Of a stretch of 64,000 nucleotides of DNA, positions 54,078 through 63,801 are shown piece after piece. This DNA comes from Scytonema hofmannii PCC 7110 (GTDB lineage: Bacteria; Cyanobacteriota; Cyanobacteriia; Cyanobacteriales; Nostocaceae): the NCBI RefSeq assembly GCF_000346485.2, contig NZ_KQ976354.1:10188341-10252340 (forward strand). Direction: 5' to 3'. How positions within the stretch are numbered: position 1 is the first letter of the stretch; every line of letters begins with the position of its first letter. The notes beneath the pieces are model-generated. The model worked only from the letters and a program-made list of their open reading frames with translations. It searched no databases and had not been told where the DNA came from. A program made the translations under genes and the position numbers.

Positions 54078-55262
54078 TTACGAATTTTCCTTTGCTGGTT
54101 TTGCAATGCCAATACGAACTAGATTAGCTTCAAGTTCCTTAATAAATCTCAAATCTTTTTCTGGTAGGGGCTGATTTCCTCCTACAGATGGTTGCTTTTC
54201 TAGAAACGCAAATGCTTGACGAAATTGCTCCGGGCTGGCTTCAATCGGCGAGTCAAAGTGACAAGAAATTATCCAGTGAATATCCCAAGTGGCAACTTTA
54301 TCAGCCCAATGAAGAACTTGTTTTGGTGCTTGGGGAAGAATCAGGGTTTGTAGAATTGGTGCTACAAAGGGACGCCCCCCACCTCGTAGGGTATCGAAAG
54401 AGTACTTCCAGTTCTGTTGCCATTGAAAGGGAAAAAAACCAAAGTATGCCTTTGCGGATCGATCTGGTGCTTTCAAAGCATCGCGTACCATCCTTCCCCA
54501 TTCCAACATTTCCAACTCGCCAGGACGGAAGTAAATTGCGAACAATGAAATGCGCTGCCATCCCTTACGGCGGTTTGCTTCGTTGTTATCAATCGCTTCT
54601 AGTGCGCTGTCTTTGGCATGAAACAGCAAGGGGTATGGGTCTAATTGAACGATCGCAGGTGGTTCTTCTGGCACTGAAAGTATAGTATCAGTCAAGAGTA
54701 GAGTGCGCGATCGCTTGTGAAAGAGAGCAACTTCTACGAAATAACCCCTTCCCAAGTTGATGTCTAACACAGCACAATCAAAGTCATCAGCGAAGGGAAG
54801 ACTGCTATTCTTTGGAATGATTTGGGTTCGGTTGGAAGGAAAGCCAAGCCAACTCAAAGGCAGGTCTACCGGAAAACTCCACTGATGGGGAGCAACAAAT
54901 ACCTGAGCTTGAGGAAAACGACGAGCAAAGGGGCCAACAAAAACTTTATGCTCCAAACCAGAACTGGTTGGTAAGATGATATACTTAACATCACCGTGTT
55001 TTGCTTCTAGTTCCTTCACCAAACGGATACACTCAGGTGTTGGAGCAACGGGCGCGTAAATGAGAAGACCCCCCGCAGAAAGCTTTACAACAGTCATGCG
55101 GATCGGGACAACAGTGTAGAGAATGCCCTGAACTTGCTCCAATGTCCAGATAGTTCCTTCAACGACTTCCCTACAGAGTGTGCGCCTCTTACCATAGGGA
55201 TAAAGCGGTACAATCGGCCAGAACGGCCATGACCAATCTTTTGGATTGGGTAAGGAATGCAT
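54078..55262 (-). CDS. DUF4336-domain protein
   Basis: A 394-residue protein of the DUF4336 family, found widely in cyanobacteria and plastids. It begins PNPKDWSWPFWPIVPLYPYG. A metallo-beta-lactamase-like core (VKLSAGGLLIYAPVAPTPEC, then KYIILPTSSGLEHK and ISCHFDSP) has lost most canonical metal ligands. No function is established. Plus-strand frames over this gene are shadows. It is in a run of minus-strand genes with cobO downstream. Confidence 0.8.
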   Translation of the reverse strand: MHSLPNPKDWSWPFWPIVPLYPYGKRRTLCREVVEGTIWTLEQVQGILYTVVPIRMTVVKLSAGGLLIYAPVAPTPECIRLVKELEAKHGDVKYIILPTSSGLEHKVFVGPFARRFPQAQVFVAPHQWSFPVDLPLSWLGFPSNRTQIIPKNSSLPFADDFDCAVLDINLGRGYFVEVALFHKRSRTLLLTDTILSVPEEPPAIVQLDPYPLLFHAKDSALEAIDNNEANRRKGWQRISLFAIYFRPGELEMLEWGRMVRDALKAPDRSAKAYFGFFPFQWQQNWKYSFDTLRGGGRPFVAPILQTLILPQAPKQVLHWADKVATWDIHWIISCHFDSPIEASPEQFRQAFAFLEKQPSVGGNQPLPEKDLRFIKELEANLVRIGIAKPAKENS

Positions 55263-55382
55263 TTTTTGCTCCTGTAGCTTAGTTAGTTTATGAAGATGTA
55301 TCTTTCAACTAATCTGTCAGGAGTCCCCAAGCAAAGCTGTACTCAGGTTAGGGACTTCTAAATAAAAAAGTCTTCAAATTCT

Positions 55383-55442
55383 CTTGTGGTACGGGCGTCT
55401 CGCCCGTCCTATACTAGTGACGGGCTAGAAGCCCGTACCACA
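55383..55442. repeat. Dispersed gtacgggcgtc-cgcccgtcc palindromes
   Basis: A gtacgggcgtctcgcccgtcc palindrome and a related gacgggctagaagcccgtacc one in tandem, of the family also at 26110, 26330, 36500 and, in a short form, 60200. They lie between minE and DUF4336. Confidence 0.88.
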
Positions 55443-55521
55443 ATTAGAGATAATTACTTGGAAATCTCTTAATGTTTTATTTAAACTACAACTGCTGAGA
55501 ATAACCAATCCTCGTGCGACT

Positions 55522-55884
55522 TTATTCGGTAGCCTTATCGGTAACTTCCACTTCTGGTGTTGCTTCTTTTGGTTTTGCTTCTTTTGGTACAACTTCAGGT
55601 TTCAGTGTATCTTCTGGTAAATTTTCTTTAATTCTCCGAATTGGCAAATTGGCAATCAGAGCCGTTGTCCGTTGGCTGCTTTCTAGGGAAAACTCCAATC
55701 CATCTTGGTCAATTTCGACATAACGGCAGACAATTTCTAAAATCTCTTGCCGCATTTTTTCTAAGATTTGAGGGCTGAGATCAGCGCGATCGTGAGCTAT
55801 AACTAATTGCAGGCGACGTTTAACCTGAGTGCGGCTGGTGTCAGCACTGCGAAAAAAAAGTTTTTCTAAAAGTTCGACAATCAT
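55522..55884 (-). CDS. minE: Cell division topological specificity factor MinE
   Basis: A 120-residue MinE. The N-terminal helix ([13 protein letters not shown]) is the membrane/MinD-binding region, followed by [15 protein letters not shown] and the beta-sheet dimerisation part. A C-terminal Glu/Pro/Lys-rich tail (about 25 residues from [13 protein letters not shown]) is longer than usual. MinE stimulates MinD ATPase activity so that the MinCD inhibitor is kept from midcell. Start 29 bases after the minD stop on the same strand. Confidence 0.95.
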   Translation of the reverse strand: MIVELLEKLFFRSADTSRTQVKRRLQLVIAHDRADLSPQILEKMRQEILEIVCRYVEIDQDGLEFSLESSQRTTALIANLPIRRIKENLPEDTLKPEVVPKEAKPKEATPEVEVTDKATE

Positions 55885-55913
55885 TGCGGCTAGAAGGGCA
55901 GACGGTGGGAAAG

Positions 55914-56720
55914 TTAAACAATCTTTGTTCGGAACAACTTTTTCAGACGAGAAAAGAGGTTGTCGCGATCTGAATCTAAATCAAGAAATTCGATTGATTC
56001 TCCTTCTAATCTGCGAGCAATGTTATCAAAAGCTGTGGCAGCTAAAGAAGAATTTTCCGACAGTACTAAAGGTTCGCCGCGATTGGTAGAGACTATGACG
56101 CGCTCATCATCAGGGACTACCCCAATTAAGGGAATAGCTAAAAGTTCCTGAACGTCTTGAACGGACATCATATCATTTGCCCGTACCATTGCGGGTCTGA
56201 TGCGGTTAATAATGAGATGAGTTCTCTTAATACCCTGCGCCTCTAGCAACCCCACAACCCGGTCAGCATCACGGACTGAGGCTATTTCTGGTGTGGATAC
56301 CACTAAAGCTTCTTTTGCTGGGGCGATCGCATTTTTAAACCCCATCTCAATTCCTGCTGGGCTATCAATCAAAACATACTCATACTTCTGTGCCAGCGCA
56401 TTCACCAAAAGCTTCATTTGGTCGGGAGTGACAGCATCTTTGGTACGATTTTGTGCTGCAGGTAACAAGACTAGATTGGGTTGCCGTTTGTCCTTAACTA
56501 AAGCTTGCTCCAGACGACATTCTCTAGCCAAAACTTCAACTGCAGTGTATACTATGCGATTTTCTAGTCCTAGCAGCAAATCCAAATTTCTCAAACCAAA
56601 ATCAGCGTCAACTAAAGCCACTTGACGCCCCATTTTGGCTAAAGCCATACCTAGGTTTGCTGTTATCGTGGTTTTACCCACCCCTCCTTTGCCAGAGGTA
56701 ACGACAATAATGCGAGTCAT
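55914..56720 (-). CDS. minD: Septum site-determining ATPase MinD
   Basis: A 268-residue MinD with the deviant Walker A KGGVGKTT (residues 10-17), the switch aspartates in [10 protein letters not shown] and [10 protein letters not shown], and a C-terminal amphipathic membrane-targeting helix ([14 protein letters not shown]). It recruits MinC to the membrane and oscillates with MinE to place the division site. Order on the minus strand is minC, minD, minE; the minC-minD gap holds short repeats. Confidence 0.97.
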   Translation of the reverse strand: MTRIIVVTSGKGGVGKTTITANLGMALAKMGRQVALVDADFGLRNLDLLLGLENRIVYTAVEVLARECRLEQALVKDKRQPNLVLLPAAQNRTKDAVTPDQMKLLVNALAQKYEYVLIDSPAGIEMGFKNAIAPAKEALVVSTPEIASVRDADRVVGLLEAQGIKRTHLIINRIRPAMVRANDMMSVQDVQELLAIPLIGVVPDDERVIVSTNRGEPLVLSENSSLAATAFDNIARRLEGESIEFLDLDSDRDNLFSRLKKLFRTKIV

Positions 56721-56762
56721 GATCGAAATGCGCTCGATTGGTGATTAAAAATATACAACAGA

Positions 56763-56887
56763 ATAGGGAGTAGGGAGTAGGGAGTAGGGAGTAGGGAGTA
56801 GAGATTGAAGATTGTTAAAACTCGATCAATGCCCAATGCCCAATGCCCAATGCTCAATGCTCAATGCTCAATGCTCAATGCCCCAAT
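56763..56887. repeat. GGGAGTA and CCAATGC heptad arrays between minC and minD
   Basis: Five gggagta-type units at about 56765-56800 and about eight ccaatgc or tcaatgc units at 56828-56882. The same two units recur together at 62786-62935. Confidence 0.92.
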
Positions 56888-56894
56888 TCCATTT

Positions 56895-58025
56895 TCATCC
56901 TTCATCCTTTTTTTGACTGAGCCGACTTAATAAGATTTTAGAGAAATCAGTAGACCGGGCGATGCGAATTCCTTCTGATGTGACGTAAGCCACTTCAGGA
57001 TAATACTGAGTGGGAGATTTTTCCGGTGCTCTAGCGACTGCATCTGCTATCCGCAACTGGGTTGGTTCCATTTGCAAAGCCATAATCAAACACTCTCGAT
57101 TACCATTAGCACCTGCATGAGTAATTCCACGCAGACGACCCCAAATGAGAATATCCCCGTCTGCAATTACGATACCACCCGGATTTAAATCTCCTAAAAG
57201 AATGATATGACCTGGGTGGCGAACTTCCTCGCCTGAACGAACGGTTTTTTCTAAATAGAGAGGTTCTGCTAGAGGTAGCCTGGTAGGTTTGGGTTCGGAA
57301 CGAAGCGTTTTTGGGGGCTGTATTTGTTCTACAGAGTAGCCTGAAGTAGCAGCTGCAATAGCAGTTTGGCGACGACTGGTGGAAACAGATTTCAGATAAA
57401 CTTGATATTGACCTAAACTCTCAGCCAGTTCTTGTAGTTGTCTGCCATCTAACAAGCGGTCTTGCGCTTCCAAATACACGGGAGTATTTGGTGAAAAAGA
57501 GCGATGGCAAGCTAAAAGTCGCAACTTCATCTGTTGCCAGATGTCAGTCCAATTGTATTCTGATGAAGGCACTTGGGATTCTGTAGGTAAAATTAATAAC
57601 AGCCTTTCTTTCTCACTTTTAAGTTGGACTTGAATATTTGGATTAACCGTATTTTCTAGAGACGGCAATTCATTCAAATCTATGATTAGTGGAGCGGGTT
57701 TGGACTCAGCATTGATAGGGACAACATTTGACTCCACACCGAGAAGGTTAGAATCAGACTCTGTTTCAGGAACGGCAACATTTTGCTCTACATCAGCAGC
57801 AACAGAATTTGACTCTACATTCACAACTACAGAATGTGAGTCTTCTTCAGAAGTGACAAAATGTGACGCTGTCTTAACAACAGCAGAATGTGAATTTTCA
57901 CTGACACTGACAGAAATCACTTCTGCATTGCCCTCAGCAGAATTTGATTTTAAATACACAAGAACAGAATTGACCTCGGATTCAGGGATAATAGGATTTT
58001 CTTCTGCATTAGAGTAAGTAGACAT
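56895..58025 (-). CDS. minC: Septum site-determining protein MinC, long N-terminal extension
   Basis: A 376-residue MinC. The C-terminal domain (about 255-360) is typical: SGEEVRHPGHIILLGDLNPG, then GDILIWGRLRGITHAGANG and MEPTQLRIADAVAR. The N-terminal MinC domain is at about 135-230. The first 125 residues are a low-complexity Ser/Glu/Val-rich extension with repeated (S/N)VVV-like segments, unlike MinC of model bacteria. Acts with MinD to inhibit FtsZ assembly away from midcell. First gene of the min operon. Confidence 0.93.
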   Translation of the reverse strand: MSTYSNAEENPIIPESEVNSVLVYLKSNSAEGNAEVISVSVSENSHSAVVKTASHFVTSEEDSHSVVVNVESNSVAADVEQNVAVPETESDSNLLGVESNVVPINAESKPAPLIIDLNELPSLENTVNPNIQVQLKSEKERLLLILPTESQVPSSEYNWTDIWQQMKLRLLACHRSFSPNTPVYLEAQDRLLDGRQLQELAESLGQYQVYLKSVSTSRRQTAIAAATSGYSVEQIQPPKTLRSEPKPTRLPLAEPLYLEKTVRSGEEVRHPGHIILLGDLNPGGIVIADGDILIWGRLRGITHAGANGNRECLIMALQMEPTQLRIADAVARAPEKSPTQYYPEVAYVTSEGIRIARSTDFSKILLSRLSQKKDEG

Positions 58026-58043
58026 TGACTTTACATTTTAGAT

Positions 58044-58136
58044 ATTGTTAGTGGATAATTGTTAGTGGTTAGTTGTTAGTTTTTAGTGGTAAAGAACGAC
58101 TAACGACTAACGACTATCTACTAACCACTAACCACT
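58044..58136. repeat. TTAGTGG/CTAACCA heptad arrays
   Basis: Several ttagtggttagttg-like units followed by ctaacga/ctaacca units in the opposite sense, forming a potential hairpin just before minC. Its end overlaps the last codons of the acid-sugar kinase. Related arrays lie at 46315-46365 and 48328-48366. Confidence 0.85.
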
Positions 58137-59464
58137 TTTAACCTTTGATACACCGTTGCTAAAGCATGGGCATCGCCCACATTTCCAGGAAATAATACCA
58201 CTGGTAATTCGGGAAACTGAGGATGGTCTAATGGAGTTTTGACTATTGAACAACCAGCGAGAATTTGGCCGAGTAATCGTGCTGAAGTCAAAGCTAAACC
58301 AGTACTTAAAACATCGTTAGAAGTAATGCCACCCTTGCTAATTAAAAATCCAATATCTGATGGTAGATGCCGTACAATATCCATCAATAAAGCTGAAACT
58401 TTCAGACCAAATTGCAATCTAGTTTCCACGTTTTCAAATGTTAGCTCTTGACGGCTGGTATAAATCACTGGTGTTTTGCGAGCATCGTGTACTGCTTGAA
58501 CACTATCAACAACCTTGGTTAGCAGTGTAGCAGATTCATCTACACTAGCATTAACCAACTGGGCAACATCAACTTCTATACCCACTGTTCCCTCTTCTTG
58601 TAACAGCATCTTTAATTGCTCGGTTGTTTTCTTGACGTGGGAACCTACGATGACTGCACCAGGATTACCCCCTCTGACATACTGTGCCATATTTTCTGCT
58701 GCAATAGGTTGGGGTGGCAATCCTGCCAAAGCTGTTAAGATACTGGCAGCGCTGCGAAACAAAAATCTTTTTCCTTGACTTGCTGCGGCTAGTACGTCTT
58801 GTGCAAAGCGGTTAAGATCTGCTTGAGTTTCTCCATCCACAACAGCACACTGATTGTGACTGAGTTGCATTAAGCGTTTCAAACTTCCAGATCGAATATC
58901 CGCAAGTAAAAAGCGTTCTACTGATTCCTCACGAATACGTCCAGTAGTTTTTTCTTCCACATACTTGGGTAAATAACTGTGATGGTAGGCAAAAACTGAA
59001 TCACGAGCAAACTCAGTTTCATGCACTGGAGTTGGAACACCATTAACAATCAAATAATGTACGCTGTCACTAGTGATACGTCCGCCCTCGAAAAACGCTG
59101 GTACAAGGAAATGAGCATCAAAAAGACCGAGTTCTTCAGCAATAACATCGGTTTCAATTGGATAATGTCCCCGCAAAGTGGAGTCGGAACGACTGACGAT
59201 CAGAAAATCGTGTATTTCCTCAGCTTCGATAGCTAGCTTCAAGTTATGGCAAACTTCCCTGGTGACCGATGCTGCTTGATCTGCTGGAAGAGATCTTGTA
59301 TTAGTTAGTACAAAGAAAATAAGTGAATCCTCTTGTAACCCCAAACGCAGGGTATCTACATCCCAGTGCATGAGCAGTAAGCAACTGTGAACTGTTTGAG
59401 AACCTGTGGGGTCGTCATCCAGGACAATAATTTTTGGTTTAGTGGTCATCTTTGTGTCACTCAC
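58121..59464 (-). CDS. Four-carbon acid sugar kinase family protein (OtnK/DUF1537)
   Basis: A 447-residue kinase. The N-terminal half begins KIIVLDDDPTGSQTVH, the conserved acid-sugar-binding strand, with SRSDSTLRGHYPIETD. The C-terminal ATP-binding half has ISKGGITSNDVLSTGLAL, as in DUF1537 kinases that phosphorylate D-erythronate, threonate or 3-dehydrotetronate. Physiological substrate in cyanobacteria is not known. The start overlaps the stop of the upstream minus-strand gene (ATGA), so the two are coupled. Confidence 0.85.
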   Translation of the reverse strand: MSDTKMTTKPKIIVLDDDPTGSQTVHSCLLLMHWDVDTLRLGLQEDSLIFFVLTNTRSLPADQAASVTREVCHNLKLAIEAEEIHDFLIVSRSDSTLRGHYPIETDVIAEELGLFDAHFLVPAFFEGGRITSDSVHYLIVNGVPTPVHETEFARDSVFAYHHSYLPKYVEEKTTGRIREESVERFLLADIRSGSLKRLMQLSHNQCAVVDGETQADLNRFAQDVLAAASQGKRFLFRSAASILTALAGLPPQPIAAENMAQYVRGGNPGAVIVGSHVKKTTEQLKMLLQEEGTVGIEVDVAQLVNASVDESATLLTKVVDSVQAVHDARKTPVIYTSRQELTFENVETRLQFGLKVSALLMDIVRHLPSDIGFLISKGGITSNDVLSTGLALTSARLLGQILAGCSIVKTPLDHPQFPELPVVLFPGNVGDAHALATVYQRLKVVSG

Positions 59465-60123
59465 CGGGGAGACTGCAATTTTCTGATCTCTGCTTGCACA
59501 TCAAGAGCAATTTGCAACGATTGATTGAGAAATTGAGCGTATTCGCTAGCTTGAGCGCTCACTTGCAAGGTTTGCAGATTCGTTAAATTATTGACAAATA
59601 GCTCTTGGCTGTTGGCAAGCAGTTTTTTATTATCTCGCAAAATTCGTTCCGTTTTCAAAGCCCGGACTAAATCTTCTCTAATAAGTTGCAAAGCGGCGAT
59701 CGCTGTCTCGCGATCGTTAAAATGGCTGTCATTGCCCGATGTTGTGAGTTGGTCGTGAATATCTATTGCTTTGATGACAGAATGATACTTATCAACTTCG
59801 TCTAAAAGTGTTGTGAGTGTTTTTGGACAGCTTATACGCCGCCAAACCCATCGCCCGATCGCTACAGTCACTGGTACTATAATTAACAAGAGCAGCCCTA
59901 GAGGGATTGAGGAACCGAAGATGGGCAAAATCATAAACGCATAAATTCCACCGACAACAATCGGTGTTAGAGCGAGTGCCACTATCATTTCATTTATAAG
60001 AAAACCCAATCGCTTCTCGCGATTTTGCATAATAGAAGGTCGGAACACGTCATCTGGGTCTAACCCAATCAAGCGTTTTAGTTCGCCCTTCGTAATTTCC
60101 AAGCCCATTAAATCTGGCTGCAA
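59461..60123 (-). CDS. Conserved membrane protein of unknown function
   Basis: A 220-residue protein with two hydrophobic segments near residues 45-70 and 75-95 (MIVALALTPIVVGGIYAFMI and LGLLLLIIVPVTVAIG), an N-terminal LKRLIGLDPDDVFRP helix and a long helical, possibly coiled, C-terminal half with ends on the cytoplasmic side. It overlaps the kinase gene by four bases. I do not know a function; the association with the kinase could be accidental. Confidence 0.7.
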   Translation of the reverse strand: MQPDLMGLEITKGELKRLIGLDPDDVFRPSIMQNREKRLGFLINEMIVALALTPIVVGGIYAFMILPIFGSSIPLGLLLLIIVPVTVAIGRWVWRRISCPKTLTTLLDEVDKYHSVIKAIDIHDQLTTSGNDSHFNDRETAIAALQLIREDLVRALKTERILRDNKKLLANSQELFVNNLTNLQTLQVSAQASEYAQFLNQSLQIALDVQAEIRKLQSPR

Positions 60124-60324
60124 GATTTATACTCCTGTTATACCCCCATGTACGTATTTATAGTATAGGAACTTTGAAATAAAAAAATGCACCAAATTTT
60201 CTTGTGGTGCGGGCATCTTGCCCGCTTCCTTGTAATTAATGATATACCCAATGTAATCGGTAGGGAGTAGGGGGTAGGGAGTAGAAAAATTTTGATTTGT
60301 TTTGGTGTACGAAAGTATATGATG

Positions 60325-61800
60325 CTACTGTGATTTTACCTTGCTGCGTAATTCATCCTTGATTCTATTGAGAATAGAACTTTCATCAAGGTCTGCCAAA
60401 ATTTTACTAATGACAGCTTTCGGTCCAGTCGGTCCCCATGATGCTCCATTGGCTAAATATGCTTTAGTGACTTGCCCTATAGCGTAGGAAGAAACGCCAG
60501 CAACGCCTGCTTGCGTCAGGGCTACAGATAAATAGGGACCTAAAGAAATCCCACCAGTTGCAGGTGCAGATAGCCCAAGCAGTGTTTTGAGGGAACTTAA
60601 ACCCAAGTTTGCCAGTAATTCGCTGGCTGTGATGCCACCCATGCCAAGAGCAATTTGTTTTAATAAGTTTACCGCTCCTGCTTCTGTCATAGGAATGCTG
60701 TATAGTCTGGATAAACCCACAATGAGGACAACATCAATTACCGCTCCACTCAAAAAATCAACTACCGTCACAGGATTGAGTGCGATCGCAATTGCCTTTG
60801 TCATAACTGACTTCCAAATGAGTTGATTGGCGGCTTCGGCGCGAATTTTGAGCTTGCGCTGCACCAATTGTTCATTTACATTATCAGCATAAATCATGGT
60901 GTTAAGAGCAACCAAAGCTTTCCCCTCACGTTGCAGAACTTCCAAAATTTTTAGTTTGAGTTCCTCTATTTGAGCAGTTCCCGACCTTAGCTGTACACCA
61001 TGAGTTCCATCAGAACGGCGAACCATCGTTCTGATTAATGGTGATGCTGCTGCCATAACAATTTCATCTGGTGAAAGGAGTTCTCTTACCCTCTGAGACC
61101 GAATTTTCTCATAAATTGCCATTCGGTCTGCTTCTGGATACTGGTCTACTTTATTAAACACCAGCAAAATAGGCTTACCCACCTCACGCAACTGCGAAAG
61201 GGCTTCGTGTTCGACCTTAGTCATATCACCGGAAATCACAAACAGAATTAAATCCGCCTGTTTTGCAATCTGTTCTGCTAGTGCTGCGCGGGTATCACCA
61301 TCTACTTCATCTAAACCGGGAGTGTCAATTAATTGCACTTGAGATTGACCTATTCCGGGTAAAGTGACTCGCACAGCACGTTCTGTTGTGCCGATTTCTT
61401 CTGAAGAAAAGCTCCAGTCTACTGTTTGAGTATTGCGAGTAACACCGTGCAACGGACCGGTTTCAAAGACTGTTTGTCCTACCAATGCGTTAAGTAAGGA
61501 GGATTTGCCACGTCCGACCAAGCCAAAAGCTGCTATTTGGACTACCATGCGTTCTAGTTTTCCCAACATGGTTTCTAGGTCAGAAATTTCTGTTTCTAGC
61601 CCTTCTTTTTCTTGGGAGGTGAGATCGAGATGGGCTACCAAATTTTGTAGTGCTGTTTGTGCTTGTTTGTAGTTGAGTTCTGCTTGAATGTCTTCAAAGG
61701 TGAAAATGGCACTATCAAGTTCTTCTTCCCATTGGGGAGAGTTGTCGTCTGGACTGGGTGAATTACTACTAGGTTCGGGCGTGGGCAATGTTGAAGTCAT
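60325..61800 (-). CDS. Era-like GTPase with DUF697 domain
   Basis: A 491-residue GTP-binding protein. G1 is GLVGRGKSSLLNAL near residue 95, G3 DTPGLDEVDG, G4 NKVDQYPE and an SAK-like G5 region. After a linker, the C-terminal 160 residues form a hydrophobic DUF697 domain (VDFLSGAVIDVVLIVGLSRL, then TKAYLANG) with about three membrane segments. Relatives in cyanobacteria and plants are envelope-associated; the role is unresolved. The N-terminal 40 residues are a low-complexity Ser/Pro tail. Separate promoter from its neighbours. Confidence 0.88.
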   Translation of the reverse strand: MTSTLPTPEPSSNSPSPDDNSPQWEEELDSAIFTFEDIQAELNYKQAQTALQNLVAHLDLTSQEKEGLETEISDLETMLGKLERMVVQIAAFGLVGRGKSSLLNALVGQTVFETGPLHGVTRNTQTVDWSFSSEEIGTTERAVRVTLPGIGQSQVQLIDTPGLDEVDGDTRAALAEQIAKQADLILFVISGDMTKVEHEALSQLREVGKPILLVFNKVDQYPEADRMAIYEKIRSQRVRELLSPDEIVMAAASPLIRTMVRRSDGTHGVQLRSGTAQIEELKLKILEVLQREGKALVALNTMIYADNVNEQLVQRKLKIRAEAANQLIWKSVMTKAIAIALNPVTVVDFLSGAVIDVVLIVGLSRLYSIPMTEAGAVNLLKQIALGMGGITASELLANLGLSSLKTLLGLSAPATGGISLGPYLSVALTQAGVAGVSSYAIGQVTKAYLANGASWGPTGPKAVISKILADLDESSILNRIKDELRSKVKSQ

Positions 61801-62058
61801 ATCAATTTTGGGTTTTGAACCGCAGATGAACGCTGATGGACGCGGATAGTTTTAAGAATTATGTAGGTTTATTTTTGGTTGTTATTTTAAATTTTTATAT
61901 ACTACTCTATTTACCATCCTAGTGATTTTCGGAAGCACAGTCAGGGGAATCAAGGGTCACGCGAGAATCAATTTCCAATGCCCAATCCCCAAATGACCGA
62001 CAAAACATCCTAAACTGAAGAATGCATCTGTAGCAGTAAGATATTGACGAAATCACTT

Positions 62059-62784
62059 GTGCGAAAAATAGTTATTGCCGGTAACTGGAAAATGTATAAA
62101 ACCCAGGCAGAATCTGAAGATTTTTTAAGAGGATTTTTGCCTGCTTTGGACGCCACCCCTGATGAGCGAGAGGTGGTTTTGTGCGTCCCCTTCACCGATC
62201 TAAGCGCTTTGTCAAAAAATTTACATGGCAGTCGCGTACAATTGGGAGCGCAAAATATCCATTGGGAGGAATTTGGAGCCTACACGGGTGAAATTTCTGG
62301 ACCTATGCTGGCTGAAATTGGGGTACGCTATGTTGTTGTCGGTCATAGCGAACGACGGCAATATTTCGGGGAAACGGATGAAACCGTTAATCTACGTCTC
62401 AAAGCAGCTCAACGCTTTGGTTTAACCCCGATTCTTTGTGTGGGTGAAACTAAACAACAACGAGATGCGGACGAAACAGAATCGCTGATTACTAACCAAA
62501 TAAAAACAGATTTGGTGGATGTGAATCAGGAGAATTTGGTGATTGCCTATGAACCTATTTGGGCGATTGGCACTGGCGATACTTGTGAATGCAAGGAAGC
62601 CAATCGTGTCATTGGCTTAATTCGCAGTTTGTTGAGCAATCCCAATGTACCAATTCAGTATGGCGGTTCCGTAAAGCCAAATCTTATAGATGAAATCATG
62701 GCTGAACCTGAGATTGATGGGGTTTTAGTGGGGGGAGCAAGTCTTGAACCTGCAAGCTTTGCTCGAATTGTCAACTATCAATGA
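62059..62784 (+). CDS. tpiA: Triosephosphate isomerase
   Basis: A 241-residue TIM-barrel enzyme that interconverts dihydroxyacetone phosphate and glyceraldehyde-3-phosphate in the Calvin cycle and glycolysis. I chose the GTG at 62059, which gives the usual N-terminus (start codon, then [11 protein letters not shown]); a TTG 15 bases upstream would be non-standard. Catalytic residues: Lys in NWKM, His in VVVGHSERR, Glu in [11 protein letters not shown]. The phosphate loop is YGGSVKP. It is followed by heptad repeats and then folP. Confidence 0.96.
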   Translation: MRKIVIAGNWKMYKTQAESEDFLRGFLPALDATPDEREVVLCVPFTDLSALSKNLHGSRVQLGAQNIHWEEFGAYTGEISGPMLAEIGVRYVVVGHSERRQYFGETDETVNLRLKAAQRFGLTPILCVGETKQQRDADETESLITNQIKTDLVDVNQENLVIAYEPIWAIGTGDTCECKEANRVIGLIRSLLSNPNVPIQYGGSVKPNLIDEIMAEPEIDGVLVGGASLEPASFARIVNYQ

Positions 62785-62785
62785 A

Positions 62786-62935
62786 AATAGGGAGTAGGGA
62801 GTAGGGAGTAGGGAGTAGGGGGGTAGGGAGTGAGGGAGGGGGGGAGTGAGGGAGCAGAGGTGATAACTCATACTCAATGCCCAATGCCCAATGCCCAATG
62901 CCCAATGCCCAATGCCCAATGCCCAGTCCTCAATC
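62786..62935. repeat. GGGAGTA and CCAATGC arrays between tpiA and folP
   Basis: Five or so gggagta units at 62788-62828, then a G-rich tract, and about seven ccaatgc units at 62875-62926. The reading frame of folP runs open through the second array, which could mislead start assignment. Confidence 0.92.
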
Positions 62936-62946
62936 CAAAATCCAAA

Positions 62947-63801
62947 ATGGTATTAATTATCCGAGAACGCTGTTTTGAGTGGGGACAGCGCACTTACTTA
63001 ATGGGTGTTTTAAATGTCACTCCAGACAGCTTTAGTGATGGTGGCGATTTTTACACGCTCCCTGCTGCTTTAGCACAGGCGCGGGCTATGGTAGCAAGTG
63101 GTGTAGATATTATCGATATTGGAGGTCAGTCTACTCGACCTGGAGCAGAGCAAATTTCTCTGGCAGAAGAGATTGACCGTGTCTTACCCGTCTTGCGCTT
63201 GTTGCGAAAAGAGCTACAAGTTCCTCTTTCTGTGGATACCACAAGAGCGGATGTAGCAAAGGCTGCGGTGGAAGAAGGAGCAGATATAATTAATGACATT
63301 TCTGGTGGTACCTTTGACCCAGAAATGTTGCCAACTGTAAGCAGTCTCAATGTGCCTGTTATACTCATGCATATCCGGGGAAACCCACAGAATATGCAAG
63401 AACTGACTGATTATCCGGATTTGATGGGGGAGATTTTAAGTTTTCTGACACAGCAAATCGCTGCTGCAACAGATGCTGGTATCGATCGCCAAAAAATTAT
63501 TATCGATCCTGGCATTGGTTTTGCTAAAAACTACGAGCACAATTTAAAAATTTTTCGCCGCTTACCGGAATTGCGTCAACTTAACTGCCCTATCTTAGTA
63601 GGACCTTCCCGTAAAAGTTTCATTGGTCGAATTCTCAACCAACCAGATCCAAAAGCAAGAGTTTGGGGAACGGCTGCGGCGTGTTGTGCTGCCATCTTTA
63701 GTGGTGCCGATCTTCTCCGAGTTCATGATGTTACGGAGATGCGGGATGTGTCGTTGGTTGCTGATGCTATCTTTCGACTATCGCCGCCCAATTTACTCTA
63801 G
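62947..63801 (+). CDS. folP: Dihydropteroate synthase
   Basis: A 284-residue TIM-barrel enzyme of folate synthesis that joins p-aminobenzoate to dihydropterin pyrophosphate. Signatures: GVLNVTPDSFSDGG, DIIDIGGQSTRPGA, SVDTTRADVAK, INDISGG and GPSRKSFIG. The ATG at 62947 starts the conserved protein; the open frame upstream is only heptad repeat. The stop overlaps that of the converging minus-strand gene (TAG/CTA at 63798-63801). Confidence 0.96.
   Translation: MVLIIRERCFEWGQRTYLMGVLNVTPDSFSDGGDFYTLPAALAQARAMVASGVDIIDIGGQSTRPGAEQISLAEEIDRVLPVLRLLRKELQVPLSVDTTRADVAKAAVEEGADIINDISGGTFDPEMLPTVSSLNVPVILMHIRGNPQNMQELTDYPDLMGEILSFLTQQIAAATDAGIDRQKIIIDPGIGFAKNYEHNLKIFRRLPELRQLNCPILVGPSRKSFIGRILNQPDPKARVWGTAAACCAAIFSGADLLRVHDVTEMRDVSLVADAIFRLSPPNLL

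Noticed and set aside
54188-54685. 165-codon plus-strand frame opposite the DUF4336 gene
   Set aside because: It is the complement of a well-supported minus-strand gene and has no domain of its own.
62830-62946. 39-codon N-terminal extension of folP
   Set aside because: The extension is a translation of the CCAATGC repeat array; the conserved enzyme begins at the ATG at 62947.
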